Positions 48,751-57,262 of a stretch of 64,000 nucleotides of DNA are shown piece by piece (position 1 is the first letter of the stretch; each line of letters starts with the position of its first letter). Source of the DNA: Acidobacteriota bacterium (GTDB lineage: Bacteria > Acidobacteriota > Thermoanaerobaculia > UBA5066); the NCBI GenBank assembly GCA_016716715.1, contig JADJVE010000010.1, positions 1-64,000 of the forward strand. Reading direction: 5' to 3'. Position numbers and translations under genes: made by a program. The notes below the pieces were generated by a model. The model was not told the DNA's origin. It ran no database searches and saw nothing but the letters and a program-made list of their open reading frames with translations.

Positions 48751-49944
48751 TCAGGCGGCGGCCGCCTTCTCCCCCTCGTGCGGCCCCTCCCACGGCGGAA
48801 GGATCTTGACGAGCACCCAGAGGATCGCGAACGGGAGAAGGAGCAGGAGGATCGCCGGGAGCAGCCCCTCCTTCGTCGCGAAGTCCATCTTGTACGTCGT
48901 GTAGCCGAGGAAGCTCTTCGAGAAGAGCTGGCCGCCGATGACGACGTTCCAGCGCATCGCGAAGATGCCCATGAGGGTGAGGCAGCCCGCCAGCGTGTAG
49001 ATCCCCTTGCGCGCGCCCTCGCTGAGCTTCACGAGCTGCGTGAAGGCGAGGAACCCGAGCGGGACGATCGTGCCGAAGACGATCTGGATGAGGATCTGCG
49101 ACGTGTAGAGGCGCGTGTGCACCATGAAGTCGAGCGTCTGGAACGACTCGTCCGCCTCGTAGATCCGGTGGATGAGGTCCATGAGCTCGATCGAGAAGTC
49201 GATCAGGAACGCGTAGAAGAGGTAGCGCGCGATCGTGTCCACGCAGGGCATGTCGACCGGCACGCCCTTCAGGACGCACAGGGCCATGTACATGAGCATG
49301 ATGAGCGCGATGCCCGAGACGATCGCCGAGAAGAGGAAGACGATCGGCATGGCGGGGCTCGACCACCAGGGGTTCGCCTTGATCGACCCGAAGATGAACC
49401 CGACGTATCCGTGGAGGAGGAACGCCGACGGAATTCCGATGATCGTGATGAACCGGCCGACCTTGTCGTCGATCCGGAGGGATTCCTCGCTGATGTTGTC
49501 GACGCCGAGGGTCAGGGCCTTGTAGAGCGTCTTCTTCCAGCCCGTCTCGCTCCGCGACATCAAGACGATGTCCTTGCGGTAGTCGAGCCAGATCTCGAGG
49601 ACGAGGACGGCCATGAGGTACCAGAGATAGACGAATCCGAACATCGCCATCGCGGAGGACGTGTGCGGCGTGAGGTACATCTCGAACGAGCGTTCCGGGT
49701 GCCCGAGGTGGAGCTGGAGCGGCAGAGGCGCGACGATCATGAACGCGAGCGCCGACAGGAGGGCGAGCCGGTACGTCGGCTTGACGGCCGCGACGTTGAA
49801 GACGCGCTCGAGCGACGCGAGGATGAACGCGCCCGCGACGAGGCCCGTGATGAACGGGTAGAGGACGATCAGGATGCTCCACTGGAGCTCGATCTCGTTG
49901 GGGTACATGTACCCCTGGACGGCGTGGAGAAGGCCTTCTTCCAT
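48751..49944 (-). CDS. NrfD/PsrC-family polysulfide-reductase-type membrane subunit
   Basis: A 397-residue integral membrane protein with about nine to ten helices. NrfD-family features include EIELQWSILIVLYPFITG, the LHLGHPERSFEMYLTPHTSSAM quinone-site region (quoted in part: HLGHPERSFEM) and WWSSPAMPIVFLFSAIVSG. It accepts or donates quinol electrons and passes them to the FeS subunit encoded five bases upstream. Together with the Rieske/cytochrome b genes it suggests an alternative quinol:acceptor complex, similar in gene content to the Cbc complexes of Geobacter and to alternative complex III. The lack of a molybdopterin subunit argues against DMSO or polysulfide reductase. Confidence 0.92.
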   Translation of the reverse strand: MEEGLLHAVQGYMYPNEIELQWSILIVLYPFITGLVAGAFILASLERVFNVAAVKPTYRLALLSALAFMIVAPLPLQLHLGHPERSFEMYLTPHTSSAMAMFGFVYLWYLMAVLVLEIWLDYRKDIVLMSRSETGWKKTLYKALTLGVDNISEESLRIDDKVGRFITIIGIPSAFLLHGYVGFIFGSIKANPWWSSPAMPIVFLFSAIVSGIALIMLMYMALCVLKGVPVDMPCVDTIARYLFYAFLIDFSIELMDLIHRIYEADESFQTLDFMVHTRLYTSQILIQIVFGTIVPLGFLAFTQLVKLSEGARKGIYTLAGCLTLMGIFAMRWNVVIGGQLFSKSFLGYTTYKMDFATKEGLLPAILLLLLPFAILWVLVKILPPWEGPHEGEKAAAA

Positions 49945-49948
49945 GTTC

Positions 49949-50713
49949 CTACCTCACCGACCCGTCGAGGGCGTTGTAGAAGACCTTGGAGCCCGTCGCC
50001 ATGTGAGGCTTCAGGACGTGCACCTTGTGCGTTCGCAGAAACTCGTGGATCGGGTCCTTCGGGTCCTTCAGGTCGACGAGCTGGCGGGCGCCCGTCGGGC
50101 AGCTCTCGCAGCAGGCCGTCGTGAGGCCCTTCGTGATCCGGTGGTAGCAGAGGTTGCACTTGTCGACCGTCTCCGTGCGCGGGTCGATGAACCGGCAGCC
50201 GTACGGGCAGGCCTGAACGCAGTAACGGCAGCCGAGGCAGTAAGTCTTGTCCACGAGGACGGCGCCGTCCGGGCTCTCGAACGTCGCGCCGACCGGACAG
50301 ACCTGCGTGCACGGGGAGTGCGCGCACTGGTTGCAGAGCTTCGGGACGAAGAAGCTCTTCGCCTTGTCGCCGGACGCGAACTTCTCGGGAAACCCGTTGT
50401 AGCCGCCGTTCGGCGAGTCCACCTCGGGATGCTCCGAGAGGCCCTCGACGTGGTAGCGCTCGACCCACGTGCGGAAGTAGAAGGGCTCGGGGGGCACGTT
50501 GTTCTCGGTCTTGCAGGCGCGCACGCAGCCGCCGCAGCCGATGCACTTGTCGATGTCGACGATCATTCCCCAGAAGTGGCTCGCCATCTTGTAGGCGGAC
50601 TCCTCGGGCTCCGTCTTTCCCGCGGCGAGGGCGTCCCAGTAGGCGGCGGCGGGCGCGGTCAGCACGAGGACCTTGCCGGCCGTGGCGAGGAATTCGCGGC
50701 GGTCCTGGCTCAT
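49949..50713 (-). CDS. 4Fe-4S ferredoxin-type electron-transfer subunit (NrfC/HybA-like)
   Basis: A 254-residue periplasmic iron-sulfur protein with a twin-arginine signal (DRREFLATAGKVLVL). The cysteine motifs are CIGCGGCVRAC, CNQCAHSPCTQVC, CLGCRYCVQACPYGC and CNLC with CCESCPTGA, enough for four [4Fe-4S] clusters. It is the electron conduit between NrfD and the multiheme cytochromes. The ATG overlaps the tetraheme cytochrome stop (ATGA), and the NrfD gene follows after four bases. Tat export implies the complex faces the periplasm. Confidence 0.94.
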   Translation of the reverse strand: MSQDRREFLATAGKVLVLTAPAAAYWDALAAGKTEPEESAYKMASHFWGMIVDIDKCIGCGGCVRACKTENNVPPEPFYFRTWVERYHVEGLSEHPEVDSPNGGYNGFPEKFASGDKAKSFFVPKLCNQCAHSPCTQVCPVGATFESPDGAVLVDKTYCLGCRYCVQACPYGCRFIDPRTETVDKCNLCYHRITKGLTTACCESCPTGARQLVDLKDPKDPIHEFLRTHKVHVLKPHMATGSKVFYNALDGSVR

Positions 50714-51180
50714 TTCTTCGGCTCCTTGTCGGGTGCGTGCTGGTCATGGCAGGTCGTGCAGAGCCCGCCGTCCATGTGGTTCTTCGGGTCGATCTGGGGG
50801 AACTTCGCCGGCTTGGCGACGTTCGTGAGGTGGCACGACAGGCAGAGCGTCTTCGCGTCCGGCTTCGCCGGTTTGAGGGCCGACGGGTCCGCCGCGTGCT
50901 TCGCGAGCGCGCCGTGGCAGGCTTCGCAGCCGATCCCCTTGTGCTTTCCGCCCTTCCAGCGGTCGCCCTCGTCCGTGTGGCACTCGACGCAAGCCGCGCG
51001 GCCCGCGTAGACGACCGGCTTGCTGCGCACGTCCGCGAGCGCGCCGCCGCGGTAGTGCCCGTACTGCCCGAACCCCTTCGGCACGAAGATCGCGCGGGCG
51101 ACCACGAAGAGCACGATCCCCGCGAGAAAGAGCCCCGCGACGCGGACCAGGTGTTCCTTGTCCTTGAAGAGTCTGTTCAT
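50710..51180 (-). CDS. Membrane-anchored tetraheme c-type cytochrome
   Basis: A 156-residue protein. An N-terminal membrane segment (VRVAGLFLAGIVLFVVARAIF) anchors a periplasmic domain with four CxxCH haem sites: CVECH, CEACH, CLSCH and CTTCH. The spacing (about 34, 28 and 33 residues) and the Lys/Pro-rich linkers resemble NapC/NrfH-like or cytochrome c7/c3-type carriers. It is encoded between the cytochrome b fusion and the FeS subunit and overlaps both neighbours by four bases, so it is a fixed part of the complex, probably passing electrons to or from the nonaheme domain. Confidence 0.92.
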   Translation of the reverse strand: MNRLFKDKEHLVRVAGLFLAGIVLFVVARAIFVPKGFGQYGHYRGGALADVRSKPVVYAGRAACVECHTDEGDRWKGGKHKGIGCEACHGALAKHAADPSALKPAKPDAKTLCLSCHLTNVAKPAKFPQIDPKNHMDGGLCTTCHDQHAPDKEPKK

Positions 51181-54155
51181 CGACGATCCACCTCGCGGAT
51201 CTTGAGATAGAGGAGCACGCCGAACAGCGAGATCAGGACGGTCGCGAGGAGGAGGCCGTTCCGGCGGAACCGGTACTCCTTCCACACGTTCGCGGCGCCC
51301 TTCTTCAGCCCGTCGAGGGCCTGCGCGGTCGCGTCGGAATTGCGCGTGAAGTCGCTGCGGTCGAACGTGTGGATCCCGAGTCGCGTCTTGCGGAGCGCGT
51401 CGTTCACCGCGCTCGCCTGGAAGCGGAGCTCGTCCACGTCGAATCCGCGCTCGGCGAGGCGGTCGACGTCGTGGTTCAGCGCCTCGTGCGACGTCCGGAG
51501 CGTCGTGATCGACGCGTAAAAGTACTTCGCCGTCTCGTCGCACTTCGGCTCGCCGAACTTCGCGTGGCAGGCGTGGCAGAGGCCCTTCGGATCGTCCGAG
51601 AGCATCTCGTCCGTCGGCCGCGTGATGTCGTGCTTGCCGTGGCAGGTCTCGCACTCGGGCCAGCCGTGCTTTTCGAACGCCTTCTTGTGCGGGCTGCCGT
51701 CGAAGAGGCCGCCGTTCGCGGCGTGACACGTCCGGCACACCTGCGAGACGAACGACACCTGCGGCGGAAGAGCCGCGTGGTTGCCGTGGCAGCTGTTGCA
51801 CGCCGGGGCGCCGGCGTCGTGCTTCACGAGAAGCGCGAGACCGTGGACGCTCTTCTTGTACTGCTCGAGCTGGTTCGTCGGAAGCGGCGTCACGCCGTCG
51901 TCCTTCGTGTACCCCTTCATGTACGCCGCATCGGCGTGGCACGTGCCGCAGGTCGCCGGGATGTTCTCGCGGTAGACGAGCGAGTTCGTGCTGTCGGGCG
52001 GGCGGATGCCGTGCACGCCGTGGCAGCTCACGCACTGCGCGGCTTTCGCATCCTTCTTCTCGAGGAGGAGCTGGCCGTGCTTCGACGTCCTGTACTTCAG
52101 GAGCTGGTCGACCGGCAGCGACGGGTTGTACGCCCGCATGAACTCGCTCGAGGAGTGGCAGCGCGCGCAGAACTCCGGGATCCACGAGCGGTCCTTGTGG
52201 CGGACCTCGGACGACGGCCAGCGCTTGCCGATGTCGGCCGACATCTCGAGGTCGGTGGGCTTGCCGCCGTGGCAGCCCGCGCACATGAGGCCGCCGCGCA
52301 CGTGGACGTCCGCGACCACCTCGCGGATGTCGAGGTGGCGGAGCGGGTCGGTCTTCTCCCGCTTGCGGAAGAGGATCTCGTCCGGCAGGTCGGGGTTCGA
52401 GTGGCAGAGGAAGCAGTTGTCCCCGAGGACGAGCTCGACCTTGCGGTCGTCGATGTCCAGGGCGAGGAGCGCCGCGAGGTGCGTCCCGCCCGAGAGCGTC
52501 CCGGCCTTCGCGGCCGCGAAGAACAGCTGCTGCGCGTGCGTCGGGAGCGCCTTGAAGCGCGCGCGGGCCTTCTCGTCGAGAACCGGCACGCCCTTTTCGG
52601 CCGCGTCGTACATCTTCCGGAAATCCGCAGGCCAGGCCGCCTCGGCGACGTGGCCCGTCGGCGCGGCCGAGGCCGTCGCGGGAGGCGCGGCCTTCTCCTC
52701 GGCGCGCGCGGGCGGAGCGAGAAGCGCCGCGAGCGCGAGAACGGACGCGACGACCGCGCCGGACGCCCTGACGCGCCGGAAGATCGCCATCGCCGCGAGA
52801 GCCGCGAGGGCGATCCCGCCGGAGACGAGCCACGAGAGATGCGCGAAGCCGTTCAGCGCGGCCTGCAGAAGGACTGCGATCGTGAAGTCGAACGCGGAGT
52901 GCTTCCACTTCAGGCGGCGCAGGATCGTGACCGCGATCCCGATCCCGAGGATCCAGAGCGCCGCGGTGCGCGCAATCGTGTTCGCGAGGACGGGATCGGC
53001 GGTCGGGTCCTTGCCTTTCGGAACCGTCACGCCGAGGTCCCACGCTTTGAGCGTCAGGAACCCGAGGAAGAGGATGCCCGCGACGCCAAGATCCGTGAAG
53101 AGCGGGCTGGGCTTTCCCTTCGCCGCGTTGCGGTCGAGAGCCGGGATGAAGAACGCGATGCCCATGAGGACCGTCGCGAGCAGGAGACAGGCCTGCGGCC
53201 CCTCCATCCCGAGGAAGTGCGCCGGGAACTCCTTGAGCATCTGGTAGACCCACAGGAAATACCACTCGGGCTTGATGCCGGGATAAGCGGGCTTGAGCGG
53301 GTTCGCCTTCTCGCCCAGCTCCCACTCTGCGCCCGGGATGCCGGGGCCGAACGGCAGGACGACCGCGAGAAGCGCGAGGACGTTCAGGACGATGACCCAC
53401 AGGAGCAGGTCGCGCAGCGCGAAATTCGGGAAGAACGGCATCCCGCGCTTCTTGACGAGCGGCGCGTGCCCGTCCTCCATCGGCTCGGCCATGCCTTGGC
53501 GCTGGATGAAGAGGAGGTGGCCGCCGATGAGGCCGGCCATCACGAGCGGCAGGATGCAGACGTGCAGGGCGAAGAAGCGGTAGAGCGTCTGCACGGAGAC
53601 TTCCTCGCCGCCGCGCAGGACGCGCAGGAGCCACGGCCCCACGACGGGCACGGCCTTCACGGAGTCCGTGCCGACGGCCGTCGCGAAATAGCTCAGCTCG
53701 TTCCACGGGAGGAGATAGCCCGAGAAGCCGAACCCGAGGACGAGCCCGAGCATCGCGAAGCCCGAGTACCACGTCAGCTCGCGCGGCTTGCGGTAGGCCT
53801 TCACGAACAGGACGCTGAACAGGTGCGCGAGGACCGAGAGGCTCATGAGGTGCGCCGACCAGCAGTGGATTGACCGGATGAGCCAGCCGAACGGGACGCG
53901 GCCCACGAGGACCTTCATCGACTCGTAGGACGTGTTCTCACCGACCTGGTAGTTCATGAGGAGGAGGATCCCCGTGCCGATCTGGACGACGAAGAGGAAG
54001 AGCGAGAGACCGCCGAGGTAGTACCAGAGGATCGAGTGGGCGACGGGCACTTCCTTGTGCGAGAGGAAGTCGACGAGGCCGGAGAGCTTGAAACGTTCGT
54101 CGATCGCCTCCCAGGCGCGAACGGCGAGGTTGCGGGGGGCGGGCGTGGCGCTCAC
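51177..54155 (-). CDS. Cytochrome b fused to a nonaheme cytochrome c domain
   Basis: A 992-residue fusion. Residues 1-480 are a cytochrome b/b6-type quinol oxidase core: haem ligand pairs H97/H111 and H198/H213 (the second pair 15 apart, as in b6-type proteins) and the Qo-site motif PEWY at 296-299. About residues 490-512 (VVASVLALAALLAPPARAEE) look like a former signal peptide, now an internal membrane segment. Residues 581-864 carry nine CxxCH sites (CFLCH, CAGCH, CARCH, CVSCH, CGTCH, CNSCH, CRTCH, CETCH, CHACH); a final membrane helix lies near 965-985. It would move quinol electrons straight to a periplasmic haem wire. The GTG overlaps the Rieske stop. Confidence 0.93.
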   Translation of the reverse strand: MSATPAPRNLAVRAWEAIDERFKLSGLVDFLSHKEVPVAHSILWYYLGGLSLFLFVVQIGTGILLLMNYQVGENTSYESMKVLVGRVPFGWLIRSIHCWSAHLMSLSVLAHLFSVLFVKAYRKPRELTWYSGFAMLGLVLGFGFSGYLLPWNELSYFATAVGTDSVKAVPVVGPWLLRVLRGGEEVSVQTLYRFFALHVCILPLVMAGLIGGHLLFIQRQGMAEPMEDGHAPLVKKRGMPFFPNFALRDLLLWVIVLNVLALLAVVLPFGPGIPGAEWELGEKANPLKPAYPGIKPEWYFLWVYQMLKEFPAHFLGMEGPQACLLLATVLMGIAFFIPALDRNAAKGKPSPLFTDLGVAGILFLGFLTLKAWDLGVTVPKGKDPTADPVLANTIARTAALWILGIGIAVTILRRLKWKHSAFDFTIAVLLQAALNGFAHLSWLVSGGIALAALAAMAIFRRVRASGAVVASVLALAALLAPPARAEEKAAPPATASAAPTGHVAEAAWPADFRKMYDAAEKGVPVLDEKARARFKALPTHAQQLFFAAAKAGTLSGGTHLAALLALDIDDRKVELVLGDNCFLCHSNPDLPDEILFRKREKTDPLRHLDIREVVADVHVRGGLMCAGCHGGKPTDLEMSADIGKRWPSSEVRHKDRSWIPEFCARCHSSSEFMRAYNPSLPVDQLLKYRTSKHGQLLLEKKDAKAAQCVSCHGVHGIRPPDSTNSLVYRENIPATCGTCHADAAYMKGYTKDDGVTPLPTNQLEQYKKSVHGLALLVKHDAGAPACNSCHGNHAALPPQVSFVSQVCRTCHAANGGLFDGSPHKKAFEKHGWPECETCHGKHDITRPTDEMLSDDPKGLCHACHAKFGEPKCDETAKYFYASITTLRTSHEALNHDVDRLAERGFDVDELRFQASAVNDALRKTRLGIHTFDRSDFTRNSDATAQALDGLKKGAANVWKEYRFRRNGLLLATVLISLFGVLLYLKIREVDRR

Positions 54156-54625
54156 GCGGCGCTCCCGCGCGAGACCGTCACGGCGCCCTTGAGGTCGCCC
54201 TCCACGTTGAAGGCGGCGAGGGGGCGCGGCGGGGGCCCCGAGATCACGCGGCCGTCCATCGCGAACTTCCCGTTGTGGCAAGCGCACCAGACGATGCCGT
54301 CGGCCGGCACGAACTGCACCGTGCAGCCCTCGTGCGTGCACTTGGCCGACATGGCCCGGAGCTTCTGGTCCTTGTCCTTGAGGAGGAGGACCCGGTCGGT
54401 GCCGAGGCGCGCGATGAGGAACCCGTTGTTCCCGAGCTCCGTCTTCTGCGCGTCCGTGAGCGTGACCTTGTTGGCGCCCCCGCCGTCCTTGAGGGGCGTC
54501 AGGTACCGCAGGACCGGATAGACGACCGCGGCCGCCCACGCCACGAAGCTCGTGCCGAGAAGCGCGTCGATCCAGCGGCGGCGCGATACGCCGGCATCCG
54601 GCTCACGAGACAGGCTGCTTTCCAC
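54152..54625 (-). CDS. Rieske [2Fe-2S] iron-sulfur protein
   Basis: A 157-residue Rieske subunit of the bc-type complex. The N-terminal RRRWIDALLGTSFVAWAAAVVYP is a Tat-like signal anchor (quoted in part). The cluster ligands are CTHEGC and CACHNG, with a GPPPRPL proline loop near the end. The GTG at 54625 is chosen because GGGAGGA lies just upstream; an ATG at 54751 would add 42 residues with no family similarity. It is the first gene of the minus-strand operon and overlaps the cytochrome b fusion (GTGA). Confidence 0.92.
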   Translation of the reverse strand: MESSLSREPDAGVSRRRWIDALLGTSFVAWAAAVVYPVLRYLTPLKDGGGANKVTLTDAQKTELGNNGFLIARLGTDRVLLLKDKDQKLRAMSAKCTHEGCTVQFVPADGIVWCACHNGKFAMDGRVISGPPPRPLAAFNVEGDLKGAVTVSRGSAA

Positions 54626-54785
54626 CGTTCCTCCCGATCCCCCGTGGATGACGTGAATGCCCCAATTCCGCGTCCGCGTCTCGAACGCGCACACGGAAGC
54701 CTGATCTCGTTGTTGGGGGCGATGCTGCGTCCGAGGCTGGTTTTCGGCCATGATGCGATTGCTTCAAATCCTCGGCCGACCGCCC

Positions 54786-54791
54786 TAGACT
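54786..54791 (+). promoter_or_regulatory. -10 element of the beta-lactamase/NamZ gene (leaderless type)
   Basis: TAGACT followed by seven bases and the ATG at 54799. It occupies the 173-base gap divergent from the Rieske operon, in which I recognise no other element. Confidence 0.5.
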
Positions 54792-54798
54792 CGATCCC

Positions 54799-57261
54799 AT
54801 GCTTCTCGCGCCCGTCCTCCTGGCCGCCGCAGTCACCTCCCTGCCGTCTGCAGCTCCCGCGGCCGCGGGCCTGTCCGCGGGTCGCCTCTCGAATCTTGAC
54901 GCCGTCATTTCGGATTCGATCGCGAAAAAAGAATGTCCGGGCGCCGTCGTGCTCGTAGGGCGACACGGCAAGGTCGTGTACCGCAAGGCGTACGGGAACC
55001 GCGCGGTCGTCCCCGCGCCCGAGCCGATGACTGCGGACACCGTCTTCGACCTGGCCTCGCTCACGAAGGTCGTCGCCACGGCGACGAGCGTCATGGCGCT
55101 CGTCGAGGACGGAAGGGTCCGCCTGCAGGACCGCGTGGCGAAGCACATCCCCGAGTTCGCCTCCGGCGGCGGCGCCCGCGACCAGGTGACGGTCGAGCAG
55201 CTCCTGACGCATCGGGCCGGGCTGGTCGCCGACGACCCGATGGCTCTCTATTCGGGATCAAGAGAAGAGATCTTTGAAAGGAAATACAGGCAGCCGCTCG
55301 TCGCGGCGCCCGGTTCGAAATTCCTGTACTCGGACGTCGGGTTCGAGGTGCTCGGAGAGATCGTCCGAAGAGTGTCCGGTCTTCCTCTCGACGAATACGC
55401 GAAGAAGCGCGTCTTCGCGCCCCTCGCAATGAAGGAAACCGGCTTCCTTCCGCTCTCCCCCTCTTCACCTTCAAAGAAATCTCCTTCTTCTCTTTCCCTT
55501 CCCCTCTCCCGCATCGCCCCGACCGAGAGAATCAACGGCGAGATCCGCCGCGGCGCCGTGCACGACCCTCGCGCGTACGCGCTCGGCGGCGTGGCAGGGC
55601 ACGCGGGCCTCTTCTCGACGGCCGACGACCTCGCGCGCTTCTGCGTTGCGATGCTGAGGGGCGGCGGCGGCGTTCTTTCGCCGGCCGGCGTCGCCTCGAT
55701 GATGCGCCCGCGCTTCTACGGAGACGGCGTCCTCCGCGGCCTCGGCTGGGACGTCGGCTCGAGCTACTCCACGAACCGCGGCGACCTGTTCCCGCTCGGC
55801 TCGGTCGGGCACACAGGCTGGACCGGGACTTCGATGTGGCTCGACCCGGCGACGGACACGTTCGTGATCCTCCTGACGAACCGCAACCACCCCGACGAGT
55901 CCGGCAACGTCGTCGCGCTGCGCGGCAAGGTCGCGACGGTCGTCGCGGCCGCGATCACGGACAGAAAACCGGAAGAGCTTCGAAAGGCTTCGGAGGAGAC
56001 CGCGCTCCTTGCGGCCTTCGGCGCAACGAACCAGTCTTCAAGGAGCACGAGCGCGCCTTCGGCGCCTGCTTCGAAGGTGAATGGGGCTGCGGCGGCGCCG
56101 CCGCGCGTCGTGGGGCAGGTCCGGCCGGGCATCGACACACTCGAAGAAAATTCCTTCAGGCAGCTTTCCGGGATGCGCATCGGTCTGCTGACCAACCACA
56201 CAGGGATTACCCGTGACGGTCGCTCGACGATTGACGTGCTCTCCTCGGGGAAGGCTCGCGCCGCGGGAGTCACCCTTTCGAAGCTCTTCTCTCCGGAGCA
56301 CGGAATTCGCGGGGCGCTGGACGAGAAGGTTTCGGACTCCGTCGACGAGAAAACCGGCCTGCCCGTCCGTTCGCTCTACGGCGAGACGCCGGAGTCGCGC
56401 CGACTGCGCCCCGACGACCTCGCGGGTCTCGACGCCATCGTCGTGGACCTGCAGGACGCGGGCTGCCGCTTCTACACGTACCTCACGACGCTCGGCTACG
56501 TCCTCGAGGAGGCCGCCAAGGCGAAGGTGAAGGTCGTCGTCCTCGACCGGCCGAACCCGATCCGCGCGGACGTCTCGGAAGGGCCGCCCGCCGACGCGGA
56601 CGCGCTCACGTTCGTCGCGTACCACCCGATCCCGATCCGAACGGGTATGACCATCGGGGAGCTCGCCGCGCTCTTCAACGCCGAAAAGAAGATCGGCGCG
56701 GACCTGACCGTCGTGAAGCTGGCCGGCTACTCGCGCGACCTCTGGTACGACGAGACGGGCCTCCCGTGGGTGAACCCGTCGCCGAACCTGCGCTCCGTCA
56801 CCGAGGCCGCCCTCTACCCCGGCGTCGGGCTTCTCGAGACGACGAACGTCTCCGTCGGCCGCGGCACGGACACGCCGTTCGAGCAGTTCGGCGCGCCGTG
56901 GATGGACGGGCCGCGTGTCGCGGCCACGCTGAACGCGCGTGGGATTCCGGGCGTGCGCTTCACGGCCGTCCGGTTCACGCCGTCCTCGTCCGTCTTCAAA
57001 GGCGAGAGCTGCTCGGGCGTCCGCATCACGGTCGTGAACCGCGACGCGGTGAACGCCGTCGCCCTCGGCTTCCATGCTGCGACGGCGCTCCGCGACCTGC
57101 ACCCGAAGGACTGGAAGTCCGACCGTTTCAGCCGCCTCCTCGTGAACGCCGCCGCTCTCGCCCGCTTCCAGCGCGGCGAGACGGCCGGCGAGATCACGGG
57201 AGCGTGGGCGGCCGGCGCGATGGAGTTCGAGAAACGCCGGGCCGCCTTCCTGCTCTACTGA
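54799..57261 (+). CDS. Beta-lactamase-like serine hydrolase fused to a NamZ (DUF1343) exo-N-acetylmuramidase
   Basis: An 820-residue exported fusion with a signal peptide to about residue 22. Residues 25-390 are a class C beta-lactamase/PBP-like domain: SxxK is S87-L-T-K90 (DLASLTKVV), with YSDVGFEVLG and GHTGWTG as the other boxes. A Ser/Pro/Lys insertion near 221-235 is encoded by a pyrimidine-rich repeat. An Ala/Ser-rich linker (400-435) leads to a DUF1343/NamZ domain (GH171-like) at about 440-820: IGLLTNHTGITRDG, LFSPEHGIRG, VVDLQDAGCRFYTYLTTL and LETTNVSVGRGTDTPFEQFG (quoted in part). NamZ removes terminal MurNAc from glycan strands; the fusion should clip both peptide and sugar bonds of cell-wall fragments. 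Confidence 0.92.
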   Translation: MLLAPVLLAAAVTSLPSAAPAAAGLSAGRLSNLDAVISDSIAKKECPGAVVLVGRHGKVVYRKAYGNRAVVPAPEPMTADTVFDLASLTKVVATATSVMALVEDGRVRLQDRVAKHIPEFASGGGARDQVTVEQLLTHRAGLVADDPMALYSGSREEIFERKYRQPLVAAPGSKFLYSDVGFEVLGEIVRRVSGLPLDEYAKKRVFAPLAMKETGFLPLSPSSPSKKSPSSLSLPLSRIAPTERINGEIRRGAVHDPRAYALGGVAGHAGLFSTADDLARFCVAMLRGGGGVLSPAGVASMMRPRFYGDGVLRGLGWDVGSSYSTNRGDLFPLGSVGHTGWTGTSMWLDPATDTFVILLTNRNHPDESGNVVALRGKVATVVAAAITDRKPEELRKASEETALLAAFGATNQSSRSTSAPSAPASKVNGAAAAPPRVVGQVRPGIDTLEENSFRQLSGMRIGLLTNHTGITRDGRSTIDVLSSGKARAAGVTLSKLFSPEHGIRGALDEKVSDSVDEKTGLPVRSLYGETPESRRLRPDDLAGLDAIVVDLQDAGCRFYTYLTTLGYVLEEAAKAKVKVVVLDRPNPIRADVSEGPPADADALTFVAYHPIPIRTGMTIGELAALFNAEKKIGADLTVVKLAGYSRDLWYDETGLPWVNPSPNLRSVTEAALYPGVGLLETTNVSVGRGTDTPFEQFGAPWMDGPRVAATLNARGIPGVRFTAVRFTPSSSVFKGESCSGVRITVVNRDAVNAVALGFHAATALRDLHPKDWKSDRFSRLLVNAAALARFQRGETAGEITGAWAAGAMEFEKRRAAFLLY
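55457..55498 (+). repeat. Pyrimidine-rich interspersed repeat, copy 5
   Basis: CCCCCTCTTCACCTTCAAAG followed by AAATCTCCTTCTTCTC. It is an in-frame insertion in the beta-lactamase domain encoding SPSSPSKKSPSSLSL; here the gene is on the plus strand. Confidence 0.5.
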
Positions 57262-57262
57262 C

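Noticed and set aside
50710..53772. 1020-codon minus-strand frame across the cytochrome genes
   Set aside because: Only its last 156 codons, from the ATG at 51180, encode a protein (the tetraheme cytochrome); the rest is a shadow of the cytochrome b fusion.
54626..54751. N-terminal extension of the Rieske protein to an ATG at 54751
   Set aside because: The 42 extra residues have no Rieske similarity, and a good ribosome binding site precedes the GTG at 54625.
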